A stretch of 64,000 nucleotides of DNA from Streptomyces sp. NBC_00249 (lineage in GTDB: Bacteria > Actinomycetota > Actinomycetes > Streptomycetales > Streptomycetaceae): positions 310,001 to 374,000 of the forward strand of contig NZ_JAPEMV010000007.1 in NCBI RefSeq assembly GCF_026342355.1. The letters are read 5' to 3'. This document shows positions 1 through 11,418 of the stretch, in pieces. Within the stretch, counting starts at the first letter, position 1. The number at the start of each line of letters is the position of its first letter. The notes below the pieces were generated by a model. That model saw only the letters and a list, made by a program, of their open reading frames with translations, ran no database searches and was not told the DNA's origin. Position numbers and translations under genes: made by a program.

Positions 1-378
1 GAGATCGCCCGCCTGCGCGGCTACGACAACAACGAGCTGTTCGCCGCCGCCAAGGAGCTGCGCGCCCCGTACGAGCTCGTCAAGGAAGTCGCCGAGCTCG
101 GCAAGCTCCCGGTCGTGCTGTTCTCCGCCGGTGGCGTCGCCACCCCGGCCGACGCCGCCCTGATGCGCCAGCTCGGCGCCGAGGGCGTCTTCGTCGGCTC
201 CGGCATCTTCAAGTCGGGCGACCCGGCCAAGCGCGCCGCCGCCATCGTGAAGGCCACCACCTTCTACGACGACCCGAAGATCATCGCGGACGCCTCCCGC
301 AACCTGGGCGAGGCCATGGTCGGCATCAACTGCGACACCCTCCCCGAGTCCGAGCGCTACGCCAACCGCGGCTGGTAA
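1..378 (+). CDS. pdxS: Pyridoxal 5'-phosphate synthase lyase subunit PdxS, C-terminal part
   Basis: Only the last 125 residues are inside the window; the frame is open from base 1. PdxS condenses ribose 5-phosphate, glyceraldehyde 3-phosphate and ammonia into pyridoxal phosphate, with the ammonia delivered by PdxT. The visible part shows the family's phosphate-binding end: [20 protein letters not shown], then [18 protein letters not shown], and the usual C-terminal tail ending RYANRGW. pdxT follows 7 bases after the stop, the standard pdxST arrangement of the DXP-independent vitamin B6 route. Confidence 0.97.
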   Translation, partial: EIARLRGYDNNELFAAAKELRAPYELVKEVAELGKLPVVLFSAGGVATPADAALMRQLGAEGVFVGSGIFKSGDPAKRAAAIVKATTFYDDPKIIADASRNLGEAMVGINCDTLPESERYANRGW

Positions 379-385
379 GCACGTC

Positions 386-979
386 ATGACGAACACCCCC
401 GTGATCGGTGTCCTGGCTCTCCAGGGCGACGTACGGGAGCACCTGATCGCCCTGGCCGCGGCGGACGCCGTGGCCAGGCCGGTCCGGCGCCCCGAGGAGC
501 TCGCCGAGGTCGACGCCCTGGTGATCCCCGGCGGCGAGTCCACGACCATGTCGAAGCTCGCCGTGCTGTTCGGCATGCTGGAGCCGCTGCGCGAGCGCGT
601 GCGCGCCGGCATGCCCGTCTACGGCACCTGCGCGGGCATGATCATGCTCGCCGACAAGCTGCTGGACGGCCGTGACGACCAGGAGACGCTCGGCGGCATC
701 GACATGATCGTCCGCCGCAACGCCTTCGGCCGCCAGAACGAGTCCTTCGAGGCGAAGATCGAGTTCGCGGGCATAGCGGGCGGACCGGTCGAGGGCGTCT
801 TCATCCGCGCCCCGTGGGTCGAGTCGGTCGGCGCCTCGGCCGAGGTGCTCGCCACGCACGACGGCCACACCGTCGCCGTGCGCCAGGGCAACGTCCTCGC
901 GACCTCGTTCCACCCCGAACTCACCGGCGACGATCGCGTCCACGCGTACTTCGTCGACATGGTGCGCGCGGGGCTGTAA
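386..979 (+). CDS. pdxT: Pyridoxal 5'-phosphate synthase glutaminase subunit PdxT
   Basis: 197 residues, full length for the family. It hydrolyses glutamine and passes ammonia to PdxS. The class I amidotransferase triad is visible: nucleophile Cys82 in YGTCAGM, and His176 and Glu178 in SFHPEL. The oxyanion loop GGEST lies near residues 49-53. The ATG at 386 directly follows pdxS, so the two are surely co-transcribed. Downstream, a TAGGAT hexamer at 991-996 could be the -10 element for the next gene. Confidence 0.97.
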   Translation: MTNTPVIGVLALQGDVREHLIALAAADAVARPVRRPEELAEVDALVIPGGESTTMSKLAVLFGMLEPLRERVRAGMPVYGTCAGMIMLADKLLDGRDDQETLGGIDMIVRRNAFGRQNESFEAKIEFAGIAGGPVEGVFIRAPWVESVGASAEVLATHDGHTVAVRQGNVLATSFHPELTGDDRVHAYFVDMVRAGL

Positions 980-1036
980 CGGCGTCCCGGTAGGATCTGA
1001 GGCGAACATTGTTGGTGACGCGAAGGAGACAGGCAG

Positions 1037-1789
1037 ATGTCCGGCCACTCTAAATGGGCTACGACGAAGCACAAGAAGGCCGTGGTTGACGCCAAGCGCG
1101 GCAAGCTCTTCGCGAAGCTGATCAAGAACATCGAGGTCGCGGCCCGTATGGGCGGCGCCGACATCGATGGCAACCCGACGCTCTTCGACGCCATCCAGAA
1201 GGCGAAGAAGAGCTCGGTCCCGAACAAGAACATCGACTCCGCGGTCAAGCGCGGCGGCGGCCTCGAAGCCGGCGGCGCCGACTACGAGACGATCATGTAC
1301 GAGGGCTACGGTCCGAACGGTGTCGCGGTGCTCATCGAGTGCCTCACCGACAACCGCAACCGCGCCGCCTCCGACGTCCGCGTCGCCATGACCCGCAACG
1401 GCGGTTCGATGGCCGACCCGGGCTCGGTCTCGTACCTGTTCAACCGCAAGGGCGTCGTCCTCCTGCCCAAGGGCGAGCTCGCCGAGGACGACGTGCTGGA
1501 GACGGTGCTCGAAGCCGGTGCCGAAGAGGTCAACGACCTCGGCGACCAGTTCGAGATCATCAGCGAGGCCACCGACATGGTCGCGGTCCGCACCGCGCTC
1601 CAGGAGGCGGGCATCGACTACGACTCGGCCGACTCCAACTTCCTGCCGACCATGCAGGTCGAGCTGGACGAAGAGGGCGCGCGCAAGATCTTCAAGCTGA
1701 TCGACGCGCTGGAGGACAGCGACGACGTGCAGAACGTCTTCGCCAACTTCGACGTCTCGGACGAGGTCATGGAAAAGGTCGACGCCTAG
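1037..1789 (+). CDS. YebC/PmpR family transcription or translation factor
   Basis: 250 residues, typical of the YebC family, starting with the diagnostic [16 protein letters not shown]. Members have been described as DNA-binding regulators and, more recently, as ribosome-associated factors that ease stalling. The start is supported by GAAGGAGA 7-14 bases upstream. The gene sits between pdxT and ruvC, the common actinobacterial position. A perfect 17-bp hairpin follows the stop, so it probably ends its own transcript. Confidence 0.95.
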   Translation: MSGHSKWATTKHKKAVVDAKRGKLFAKLIKNIEVAARMGGADIDGNPTLFDAIQKAKKSSVPNKNIDSAVKRGGGLEAGGADYETIMYEGYGPNGVAVLIECLTDNRNRAASDVRVAMTRNGGSMADPGSVSYLFNRKGVVLLPKGELAEDDVLETVLEAGAEEVNDLGDQFEIISEATDMVAVRTALQEAGIDYDSADSNFLPTMQVELDEEGARKIFKLIDALEDSDDVQNVFANFDVSDEVMEKVDA

Positions 1790-1803
1790 ACCGTCCCGCT
1801 CAG

Positions 1804-1843
1804 AGCGACGGGCCGACAGGACACACCCTGTCGGCCCGTCGCT
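1804..1843 (+). terminator. Intrinsic terminator after the yebC-type gene
   Basis: Arms 1804-1820 and 1827-1843 are perfect 17-bp inverted repeats around a 6-base loop (acacac), followed by TTGT. It separates the yebC-type gene from the ruv genes. Confidence 0.85.
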
Positions 1844-1908
1844 TTGTCAGTACCGCCCGATAGCCTGCACGGGCACGTACGGGTGAACGACGGAGGGGGT
1901 GTGACGGC

Positions 1909-2442
1909 ATGCGCGTACTCGGAGTGGACCCGGGTCTGACCCGGTGCGGCGTCGGCGTCGTCGAAGGAGTCGCCGGGCGGCCCCTGACGATGCTCGGCGT
2001 CGGCGTCGTACGCACCCCGGCGGACGCCGAGCTCGGCAACCGGCTCGTCGCCATCGAGCAGGGCATCGAGGAATGGCTGGACACCCACCGGCCCGAGGTC
2101 GTCGCCGTGGAGCGGGTCTTCAGCCAGCACAACGTCAGCACCGTCATGGGCACCGCCCAGGCCAGCGCCGTCGCCATGCTGTGCGCCGCCCGCCGCGGGA
2201 TACCCGTCGCCCTGCACACCCCCAGCGAGGTCAAGGCCGCCGTCACCGGCAGCGGCCGGGCCGACAAGGCCCAGGTCGGGGCCATGGTGACCCGGCTGCT
2301 GCGGCTCGCCGCCCCGCCGAAACCCGCCGACGCGGCCGACGCCCTCGCCCTCGCCATCTGCCACATCTGGCGGGCCCCCGCCCAGAACCGACTCCAGCAG
2401 GCGGTCGCCCAGCACGCCGTCTCGAAAGGCCGTACCCGATGA
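1909..2442 (+). CDS. ruvC: Holliday junction resolvase RuvC
   Basis: 177 residues. RuvC cuts Holliday junctions symmetrically in complex with RuvAB. The RNase H-like fold is marked by Asp7 in [11 protein letters not shown], Glu68 in [11 protein letters not shown], and the C-terminal acidic pair in [20 protein letters not shown] lies upstream of the ATG. The stop overlaps the ruvA start (ATGA at 2439-2442), so translation is probably coupled. Confidence 0.97.
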   Translation: MRVLGVDPGLTRCGVGVVEGVAGRPLTMLGVGVVRTPADAELGNRLVAIEQGIEEWLDTHRPEVVAVERVFSQHNVSTVMGTAQASAVAMLCAARRGIPVALHTPSEVKAAVTGSGRADKAQVGAMVTRLLRLAAPPKPADAADALALAICHIWRAPAQNRLQQAVAQHAVSKGRTR

Positions 2443-3071
2443 TCGCCTTCGTCAGCGGCCAGGTCGCCGCCCTCACCTCCACCCTGGCCGTCGTCGAGGT
2501 CGGCGGCGTGGGGATGGCCGTGCAGTGCACCCCGGCCACCATCTCCCGGCTGCGCGTCGGGGAGCCCGCCCGGCTGGCCACCTCCCTGGTCGTACGGGAG
2601 GACTCGCTGACCCTGTACGGCTTCGCGGACGACGACGAACGCCAGGTCTTCGAGCTGCTCCAGACCGCCAGCGGGGTCGGGCCGCGGCTCGCCCAGGCCA
2701 TGCTCGGCGTCCACAGCCCGGACGCGCTGCGCCTCGCAGTGGCGACGGGTGACGCGAAGGCGCTGACGGCGGTGCCCGGGATCGGCCAGAAGGGCGCGCA
2801 GAAGCTGCTGCTGGAGCTGAAGGACAAGCTGGGCGCCCCGCTCGGTTCGAGCGGCCTGGTGGGGGCGCAGCGCGCCGCCGCGGCCGGGCCCGCGCCGTGG
2901 ACGGAGCAGCTCTCCGCGGCCCTGATCGGCCTCGGGTACGCCGCCCGGGACGCGGAGGAGGCCGTCTCGGCGGTGACGCCGCAGGCCGAGGCCGCGATCG
3001 CCGCCGGTGGCTCCGCCCCGGTCCCGCAGCTCCTGCGAGCCGCCCTCCAGTCCCTCAACCGAGCCCGCTGA
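2439..3071 (+). CDS. ruvA: Holliday junction branch migration protein RuvA
   Basis: 210 residues. RuvA tetramers bind the junction and load RuvB. The N-terminal OB fold starts [12 protein letters not shown]. Two helix-hairpin-helix segments follow, around [12 protein letters not shown] and [20 protein letters not shown], and the C-terminal RuvB-binding domain includes [15 protein letters not shown]. The start overlaps the ruvC stop. ruvB is separated by about 310 bases that carry intergenic repeats, which is unusual for an otherwise tight operon. Confidence 0.96.
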   Translation: MIAFVSGQVAALTSTLAVVEVGGVGMAVQCTPATISRLRVGEPARLATSLVVREDSLTLYGFADDDERQVFELLQTASGVGPRLAQAMLGVHSPDALRLAVATGDAKALTAVPGIGQKGAQKLLLELKDKLGAPLGSSGLVGAQRAAAAGPAPWTEQLSAALIGLGYAARDAEEAVSAVTPQAEAAIAAGGSAPVPQLLRAALQSLNRAR

Positions 3072-3382
3072 CCCCGCGGGCCGGGGGGTACCGCTGCGCG
3101 GAGCCACTCCCCGCCCCGCCCTTCCTCCGTTCCCGCCTCAGAGCCGGCGCGGCTCAAGACACGGCGCTCCGCGCCCGCGCCTCAAACGCCGGCGGGGCTG
3201 GAAGTGCCCTCCGGGCACCCCAGCCGCCGCCGGGGTGGATCCAGCCCCTCCGGCGTTTGAGGAGCGGGGTCCGGGGCGGAGCCCCGGGGAACGGGCGAAG
3301 GGCGGGGCGGGGAGAGCCCCGCAGGGCGCTCCCACGGGCCGGACCACGACCACCGCACGCACCGAGAAGGCAGACTGACACC
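3072..3382 (+). repeat. ruvA-ruvB spacer with Streptomyces-type intergenic dyad repeat
   Basis: This 311-base gap holds no convincing gene. Segment 3180-3202 is repeated inverted at 3240-3262 with 22 of 23 bases matching; each arm contains the core CCTCAAACGCCGGCG. A short hairpin (CCGGGGC, GGA, GCCCCGG) follows at 3271-3287. The combined unit recurs, diverged and in the opposite order, at 8759-8799. From memory, such units are scattered between genes in many Streptomyces genomes. Whether it acts as a terminator, RNA processing site or non-autonomous mobile element cannot be told from sequence. Confidence 0.75.
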
Positions 3383-4456
3383 GTGAACTGGGACGACGAC
3401 ACCACCGCCGAGGACGAGGCCCGCATCGTCGCACCGGCGGCCGACGGCGAGGACACCGCCGTGGAGGCGGCCCTGCGCCCCAAGGACCTCGGCGAGTTCG
3501 TCGGCCAGGAGAAGGTCCGCCAGCAGCTGGACCTGGTCCTCAAGGCCGCCCGCCAGCGCGGCGCCACCGCCGACCACGTCCTGCTCTCCGGCGCGCCAGG
3601 CCTCGGCAAGACCACCCTCTCCATGATCATCGCCGCCGAGATGGGAGCGCCGATCCGGATCACCTCCGGCCCGGCCATCCAGCACGCCGGCGACCTCGCG
3701 GCCATCCTGTCCTCCCTCCAGGAGGGCGAGGTCCTCTTCCTCGACGAGATCCACCGCATGTCCCGGCCCGCCGAGGAGATGCTCTACATGGCCATGGAGG
3801 ACTTCCGGGTCGACGTGATCGTCGGCAAGGGCCCCGGCGCCACCGCCATCCCCCTCGAACTGCCGCCCTTCACCCTCGTCGGCGCCACCACCCGCGCCGG
3901 CCTGCTGCCCCCGCCGCTGCGCGACCGCTTCGGCTTCACCGGACACATGGAGTTCTACGCCCCCGAGGAGCTGGAGCGCGTCGTCCACCGCTCCGCCCGC
4001 CTCCTCGACGTGGAGATCGACACCGCCGGGGCCGCCGAGATCGCCGGCCGCTCCCGCGGCACCCCGCGCATCGCGAACCGCCTGCTGCGCCGCGTACGCG
4101 ACTACGCGCAGGTGCGCGCCGACGGGGTGATCACCCAGGAGGTGGCCAAAACCGCCCTCCAGGTCTACGAGGTGGACGCCCGCGGACTGGACCGCCTCGA
4201 CCGGGCCGTGCTGGAGGCCCTGCTCAAGCTGTTCGGCGGCGGCCCCGTCGGCCTGTCCACCCTCGCGGTGGCCGTCGGCGAGGAGCGGGAGACCGTGGAG
4301 GAAGTGGCCGAACCCTTCCTGGTCCGCGAGGGACTGCTCGCCCGTACCCCGCGGGGTCGGGTCGCGACCCCCGCCGCATGGGCCCACCTGGGGCTTGTCC
4401 CGCCCGGGCAGGCCGGGAGCGGATCAACGGGACAACAGGGGTTGTTCGGGGCCTGA
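3383..4456 (+). CDS. ruvB: Holliday junction branch migration helicase RuvB
   Basis: 357 residues, from the GTG giving [16 protein letters not shown]. RuvB is the AAA+ motor that drives branch migration. Walker A GAPGLGKT is at residues 70-77, Walker B LFLDEIHR has Asp121-Glu122, sensor 1 is [10 protein letters not shown], and the arginine finger lies in PLRDRFGF. The C-terminal winged helix includes [18 protein letters not shown] longer reading frame continues upstream, but it runs through the repeat spacer and has no family similarity. Confidence 0.96.
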   Translation: MNWDDDTTAEDEARIVAPAADGEDTAVEAALRPKDLGEFVGQEKVRQQLDLVLKAARQRGATADHVLLSGAPGLGKTTLSMIIAAEMGAPIRITSGPAIQHAGDLAAILSSLQEGEVLFLDEIHRMSRPAEEMLYMAMEDFRVDVIVGKGPGATAIPLELPPFTLVGATTRAGLLPPPLRDRFGFTGHMEFYAPEELERVVHRSARLLDVEIDTAGAAEIAGRSRGTPRIANRLLRRVRDYAQVRADGVITQEVAKTALQVYEVDARGLDRLDRAVLEALLKLFGGGPVGLSTLAVAVGEERETVEEVAEPFLVREGLLARTPRGRVATPAAWAHLGLVPPGQAGSGSTGQQGLFGA

Positions 4457-4503
4457 CGGCGCGGGCGTTTCCCCGGTCAGGAACTGCGGTGCCATGCTGG
4501 GCG

Positions 4504-4533
4504 TTGTTCCATCGGTGCGGACTCGCCTAGACT
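4504..4533 (+). promoter_or_regulatory. Candidate promoter of yajC-secD-secF
   Basis: TTGTTC (4504-4509) and TAGACT (4528-4533) are separated by 18 bases. A perfect 8-bp hairpin (4542-4549 with 4553-4560) lies just downstream, in the predicted leader. The -35 match is weak. Confidence 0.4.
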
Positions 4534-4620
4534 CCGCCGATGCCGACCCTTCGGGTCGGCGTGCCCACCCCCGTAGAAAAAGGCCGTCTCCCGTGCGGTC
4601 GTGCGAAGGATCTCCGTCCC

Positions 4621-5106
4621 GTGAATCTCGTGACACTCCTCCCGTTCATCGTGCTCATCGGGGCGATGTTCCTGATGACCCGCTCCGCCAAGAAGAAGCA
4701 GCAGGCGGCCGCGCAGATGCGCAACGAAATGACGCCCGGCACCGGGGTCCGCACCATCGGCGGCATGTACGCCACGGTGAAGGAGATCGGTGAGGACACC
4801 GTCACCCTCGAGGTGGCCCCCGGCGTCCACGCGATCTTCGCGAAGAACTCCATCGGCGCGGTGCTGGAGGACGAGGAGTACAACCGCATCGTCCACGGCA
4901 CGATCGCCGAGCCGGCCGACGACACGCCGGTCGTCCCCGACGACGCCTCCTCGCTGACCGAGGGCGGATCCCCGAAGGCGGACCTGTCGAAGGGCACCTC
5001 CGCCGACGAGGACGAGACCCCCAAGCTCGACCTGGGCAAGAGCGACGAGCCCAAGGGCGACGAGCCGAAGGACGGCAAGTCCGACGGCGAGGCCGGCGCC
5101 AAGTAG
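4621..5106 (+). CDS. yajC: Preprotein translocase accessory subunit YajC
   Basis: 161 residues from the GTG at 4621, chosen because GAAGGA lies 10 bases upstream and the protein then starts directly with its membrane helix (VTLLPFIVLIGAMFLM, about residues 4-19). YajC is a small partner of SecDF in the translocase. The core MTPGTGVRTIGGMYATVKEI is the family signature. A C-terminal tail of about 60 residues rich in Asp, Glu, Lys and Pro is longer than in E. coli. secD and secF follow. Confidence 0.93.
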   Translation: MNLVTLLPFIVLIGAMFLMTRSAKKKQQAAAQMRNEMTPGTGVRTIGGMYATVKEIGEDTVTLEVAPGVHAIFAKNSIGAVLEDEEYNRIVHGTIAEPADDTPVVPDDASSLTEGGSPKADLSKGTSADEDETPKLDLGKSDEPKGDEPKDGKSDGEAGAK

Positions 5107-5256
5107 CGTCCGGCCGGGACCGCGGTGGCGCCTGACCGGCTGCCGCCGCGGTGCCCGCAGTGAACTTCTGCGGGGGGCAGGGGTCCCCACCACACATTTC
5201 GTGGCCGTCCGCGCGCTGACCCGGCGCGGGGCGGTTGGACAGGGAGAAACGACAAG

Positions 5257-7062
5257 GTGGCAGCACCGAAGAAGGGCCGGCGGCCCACGGGGGCTCAGGG
5301 GAGGCCGGGGCGCGCCCTGGCCGTCATCCTGATCGCGATGGTGGCGCTCACCGCGGGGATGTTCCTCACGAAGCAGACGACTCCCCGCCTGGGCATCGAC
5401 CTCGCCGGTGGTACGAGCATCACGCTCAAGGCGAAGAGCGAGCCCGGCAAGCCGGACGCGATCAACGAGACCAACATGAACACGGCGGTCAGCATCATCG
5501 AACGCCGCGTCAACGGTCTCGGCGTCTCGGAGGCCGAGGTCCAGACCCAGGGCCGCGACCACATCATCGTGAACATCCCCAAGGGGGTGAACGAGCAGCA
5601 GGCCCGTGAGCAGGTCGGTACCACCGCCCAGCTCTACTTCCGCCCCGTCCTGGCCTTCGCCGACGGCGCCCCGGTCGCCCCCGAGACGAAGCCGAGCACC
5701 ACCCCGGCCCCGTCCGCGAGCGGCTCCGGCACCCCGAAGGCCGAAGGCAGCGGCAAGCCCTCCGGCTCGGCCACCCCGTCGTCCAGCGCCACTTCCCAGG
5801 GCCGTGTGCTCAGCGAGGCCCTCAAGGCCCCGGGCACCCCCACTCCCTCGCCCTCGGCGAGCGAGTCGAAGAAGGCAGACGACAAGGCCACCCCGCCCGC
5901 GAGCCCGGCCGCGACTCCCGCCCCGAGCGCGCCGGCCGTCGACCCCGCCGTCGCCGACCTCCAGGCGAAGTTCGCCGCGCTCGACTGCACCAACGAGGCC
6001 CAGCGGGCCGCCGCGGGTAAGGGCGTCAAGCCCGAGGACCCGATGATCGCCTGCGGTCAGCGCGGTGACGCCTGGGGCAAGTGGGTCCTCGGCCCGGCCC
6101 AGGTCAACGGCCAGGACGTCACGGAGGCCAAGGGCGTCATCGACCAGCAGCGTGGCCAGTGGATCGTCACGATGCAGTTCTCCGACAAGGGCGCCGACAA
6201 GTTCGCCAAGATCACCGGTGAGCTGGCCACCAAGCAGTCCCCGCAGAACCAGTTCGCGATCGTCCTCGACGGCAAGGTCGTCTCCGACCCCTCCGTCAGC
6301 CAGGCGCTGACCGGCGGCAACGCCGAGATCTCGGGCGGCTTCAACCAGCAGACGGCGCAGGACCTGGGCAACATGCTCTCGTACGGCGCCCTGCCGCTGT
6401 CCTTCCAGGAGGACAGCGTCACCACCGTCACCGCCGCGCTCGGCGGCGAGCAGCTGAAGGCCGGTCTGATCGCCGGCGCCATCGGCCTCGCCCTCGTGGT
6501 GATCTACCTGCTGGTGTACTACCGCGGTCTGGCCTTCATCGCGATCATCAGCCTCCTGGTGTCCGCGGTCCTCACGTACACGATCATGGCGCTGCTCGGC
6601 AAGGGAATCGGCTTCGCCCTGAACCTGCCGGCGGTCTGCGGCGCGATCGTGGCGATCGGTATCACCGCGGACTCGTTCATCGTGTACTTCGAACGCATCC
6701 GCGACGAGATCCGCGAGGGCCGCACCCTGCGTCCGGCCGTCGAGCGCGCCTGGCCGCGTGCCCGGCGCACCATCCTGGTCTCCGACTTCGTGTCCTTCCT
6801 CGCCGCCGCGGTGCTCTTCATCGTCACCGTCGGCAAGGTCCAGGGCTTCGCCTTCACGCTGGGTCTGACCACCTTGCTCGACGTGGTCGTGGTGTTCCTC
6901 TTCACCAAGCCCGTCATGACGCTGCTGGCGCGTACGAAGTTCTTCTCCAGCGGTCACCCGTGGTCCGGGCTGGACCCCAAGCGGCTCGGCGCCAAGCCGC
7001 CGCTGCGCCGGTCCCGCCGGACCGGTCCCGTCCCCGCCCCCGTCGACGCAAAGGAGGCGTGA
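5257..7062 (+). CDS. secD: Protein translocase subunit SecD
   Basis: 601 residues. SecD and SecF use the proton gradient to help pull exported proteins across the membrane. The protein has one N-terminal helix (about residues 22-42), the LGIDLAGGTSITLK motif, a large extracellular part, and five C-terminal helices from about residue 407. Residues 137-229 are a Pro/Ser/Thr/Ala-rich insertion absent from E. coli SecD, so the extracellular domain is split by a flexible linker. GTG start behind AGGGAGAAAC. secF follows after 3 bases. Confidence 0.96.
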   Translation: MAAPKKGRRPTGAQGRPGRALAVILIAMVALTAGMFLTKQTTPRLGIDLAGGTSITLKAKSEPGKPDAINETNMNTAVSIIERRVNGLGVSEAEVQTQGRDHIIVNIPKGVNEQQAREQVGTTAQLYFRPVLAFADGAPVAPETKPSTTPAPSASGSGTPKAEGSGKPSGSATPSSSATSQGRVLSEALKAPGTPTPSPSASESKKADDKATPPASPAATPAPSAPAVDPAVADLQAKFAALDCTNEAQRAAAGKGVKPEDPMIACGQRGDAWGKWVLGPAQVNGQDVTEAKGVIDQQRGQWIVTMQFSDKGADKFAKITGELATKQSPQNQFAIVLDGKVVSDPSVSQALTGGNAEISGGFNQQTAQDLGNMLSYGALPLSFQEDSVTTVTAALGGEQLKAGLIAGAIGLALVVIYLLVYYRGLAFIAIISLLVSAVLTYTIMALLGKGIGFALNLPAVCGAIVAIGITADSFIVYFERIRDEIREGRTLRPAVERAWPRARRTILVSDFVSFLAAAVLFIVTVGKVQGFAFTLGLTTLLDVVVVFLFTKPVMTLLARTKFFSSGHPWSGLDPKRLGAKPPLRRSRRTGPVPAPVDAKEA

Positions 7063-7065
7063 GAG

Positions 7066-8124
7066 ATGTCGAAGCTGGGAGATCTCGGCGCCAAGCTGTA
7101 CCGCGGTGAGGTCGGCTACGACTTCATCGGCAAGCGCTTCCTCTGGTACGGCGTTTCCATCCTGATCACCATCACGGCGATCGTGGCCCTGGCCGTGCAG
7201 GGCCTCAACATGGGCATCGAGTTCAAGGGCGGGGCCGTCTTCACCACCCCGAAGACGGCGGTCTCCGTGGCCAGGGCCACGGAGGACGCGGAGAAGGCCT
7301 CCGGCCACGACGCGATCGTCCAGCAGCTCGGCACCGGCGGCCTGCGCATCCAGATCTCCGGTCTGGACACCGACTCGGCCGCCTCCGTGAAGAAGCAGCT
7401 CGCGGCCGACCTCAAGGTCACCGAGACCCAGATCAACGCCGACCTGGTCGGCCCGAGCTGGGGCGAGCAGATCGCCAACAAGGCCTGGACCGGCCTCGGC
7501 GTCTTCATGGTCCTCGTGGTGATCTACCTCGCCATCGCCTTCGAGTGGCGGATGGCCGTCGCCGCGCTGATCGCGCTGATCCACGACCTCACCATCACCG
7601 TCGGCGTCTACGCGCTGGTCGGCTTCGAGGTCACCCCGGGCACCGTGATCGGTCTGCTCACGATCCTCGGTTACTCCCTCTACGACACCGTCGTCGTCTT
7701 CGACGGTCTCAAGGAGGGCTCGAAGGACATCACCAAGCAGACCCGCTACACCTTCAGCGAGATCGCCAACCGCAGCATCAACGGCACCCTGGTCCGCTCG
7801 ATCAACACCACCGTCGTGGCGCTGCTCCCGGTCGCGGCCCTGCTGTTCATCGGCGGCGGCTTCCTCGGCGCGGGCATGCTCAACGACATCTCGCTGTCGC
7901 TGTTCGTCGGCCTCGCGGCCGGTGCGTACTCCTCGATCTTCATCGCGACCCCGCTGGTCGTCGACCTCAAGGAGCGCGAGCCGGCGATGAAGGCGCTCAA
8001 GAAGCGCGTCCTGGCCAAGCGTGCGGCCTCCGCCGCGAAGGGCGAACCCGCCGAGGACGACCTCGACACCGAGGACACCCCGCAGGTCGTGGCCCAGGGC
8101 AGCCAGGGGAGGCGTCGCCGGTGA
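7066..8124 (+). CDS. secF: Protein translocase subunit SecF
   Basis: 352 residues; partner of SecD. Six membrane helices are visible, with GIEFKGGAVF in the first extracellular segment and LGYSLYDTVVVFDGLKE, the conserved transport-channel helix, near residues 203-219. AAGGAGG precedes the ATG. The charged C-terminal tail is cytoplasmic. The stop overlaps the apt start (GTGA), so apt is translationally coupled to secF. Confidence 0.96.
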   Translation: MSKLGDLGAKLYRGEVGYDFIGKRFLWYGVSILITITAIVALAVQGLNMGIEFKGGAVFTTPKTAVSVARATEDAEKASGHDAIVQQLGTGGLRIQISGLDTDSAASVKKQLAADLKVTETQINADLVGPSWGEQIANKAWTGLGVFMVLVVIYLAIAFEWRMAVAALIALIHDLTITVGVYALVGFEVTPGTVIGLLTILGYSLYDTVVVFDGLKEGSKDITKQTRYTFSEIANRSINGTLVRSINTTVVALLPVAALLFIGGGFLGAGMLNDISLSLFVGLAAGAYSSIFIATPLVVDLKEREPAMKALKKRVLAKRAASAAKGEPAEDDLDTEDTPQVVAQGSQGRRRR

Positions 8125-8678
8125 CCACCGCACCCTGCACGCCCGAGGTCCGCGAGCTGCTGCTCAGCCGGATCAAGGACGTCCCGGACTACCCGAAGCC
8201 CGGCGTGATGTTCAAGGACATCACCCCGCTGCTCGCCGACCCGAAGGCCTTCGCGGCCCTGACGGAGGCGCTGGTCGAGCTGGCCGGCCGGTACGGCGCG
8301 ACGAAGATCGTCGGGCTGGAGGCGCGGGGCTTCATCCTCGCCGCCCCGGTCGCCGTCCAGGCGGGCATCGGCTTCGTCCCCGTACGCAAGGCCGGAAAGC
8401 TGCCGGGCGCCACGCTCGCGCAGTCCTACGAGCTGGAGTACGGCACCGCGGAGATCGAGGTCCACGCGGAGGACCTGTCGGCCGGTGACCGGGTCATGGT
8501 CATCGACGACGTCCTGGCCACCGGAGGCACCGCCGAGGCCTCGCTGGAGCTGATCCGGCGGGCCGGGGCCGAGGTCGCGGGGGTGGCGGTCCTGATGGAG
8601 CTGTCGTTCCTCCCGGGCCGGGCCAAGCTGACGCCGTCGCTGGCGGGGGCCCCGCTGGACGCGCTGATCGTGGTCTGA
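8121..8678 (+). CDS. apt: Adenine phosphoribosyltransferase
   Basis: 185 residues. It salvages adenine to AMP using PRPP. The PRPP loop VMVIDDVLATGGT spans residues 125-137, and the substrate-side motif GLEARGFILA is at about residues 65-74. The GTG start overlaps the secF stop. The location between secF and relA is the conserved actinobacterial one; linking purine salvage to (p)ppGpp metabolism is plausible, but the sequence does not show it. A strong hairpin follows the gene. Confidence 0.96.
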   Translation: MTTAPCTPEVRELLLSRIKDVPDYPKPGVMFKDITPLLADPKAFAALTEALVELAGRYGATKIVGLEARGFILAAPVAVQAGIGFVPVRKAGKLPGATLAQSYELEYGTAEIEVHAEDLSAGDRVMVIDDVLATGGTAEASLELIRRAGAEVAGVAVLMELSFLPGRAKLTPSLAGAPLDALIVV

Positions 8679-8693
8679 CCCTGCTCTGCCGAG

Positions 8694-8726
8694 CGGCGGG
8701 TTCCCGGGTTTCCCGGGGGCCCGCCG
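8694..8726 (+). terminator. Terminator after apt
   Basis: Arms 8694-8708 and 8712-8726 pair over 15 bp, including two G-U pairs, with a TTT loop and a TTCTCG tail. Confidence 0.7.
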
Positions 8727-8758
8727 TTCTCGTACGTGCGGCGCGCTGCCGTGGGCCC

Positions 8759-8799
8759 TGCCCCCGGACCCCCGCGCCTCAAACGCCGACGTGGCCGGG
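8759..8799 (-). repeat. Second, diverged copy of the intergenic repeat
   Basis: A G+C-rich block with GGACCCCC and then CCTCAAACGCCGACG. It is the reverse complement, with changes, of the right half of the element at 3240-3287. It lies between apt and relA, without the opposite arm, so it is a half-site. Confidence 0.55.
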
Positions 8800-8908
8800 G
8801 AGCCGATGCGTCCCAGGAGGCGGGCGGGAGGGAACGGGGTGGCGGAACCCTCGCTACCATGGGTTATCCGGACCTGACCGGGGCCCCGGATCCGCATGAG
8901 GAGCGCTC

Positions 8909-11332
<2,424 letters not shown>

Positions 11333-11349
11333 GGACCGCAACCCGGAGA

Positions 11350-11394
11350 CATGACTGTGGGCGCCACCCCGAGGGGGTGGCGCCCACAGTCATG
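11350..11394. terminator. Bidirectional terminator between relA and the convergent gene
   Basis: A perfect 21-bp inverted repeat (11350-11370 and 11374-11394) around GAG. It lies between two converging genes, so it probably stops transcription from both sides. Confidence 0.88.
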
Positions 11395-11418
11395 AGGACA
11401 GGTGGCGTCCGGGCCGGA

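Noticed and set aside
2897-3382. N-terminal extension of RuvB through the upstream open frame
   Set aside because: The frame crosses the ruvA gene in another phase and the intergenic repeat, and a good GTG start gives the normal RuvB length.
8845-8866. GGAAC near relA as an ECF sigma promoter
   Set aside because: The distance to GTT is about 13 bases, shorter than the 16-18 usually needed.
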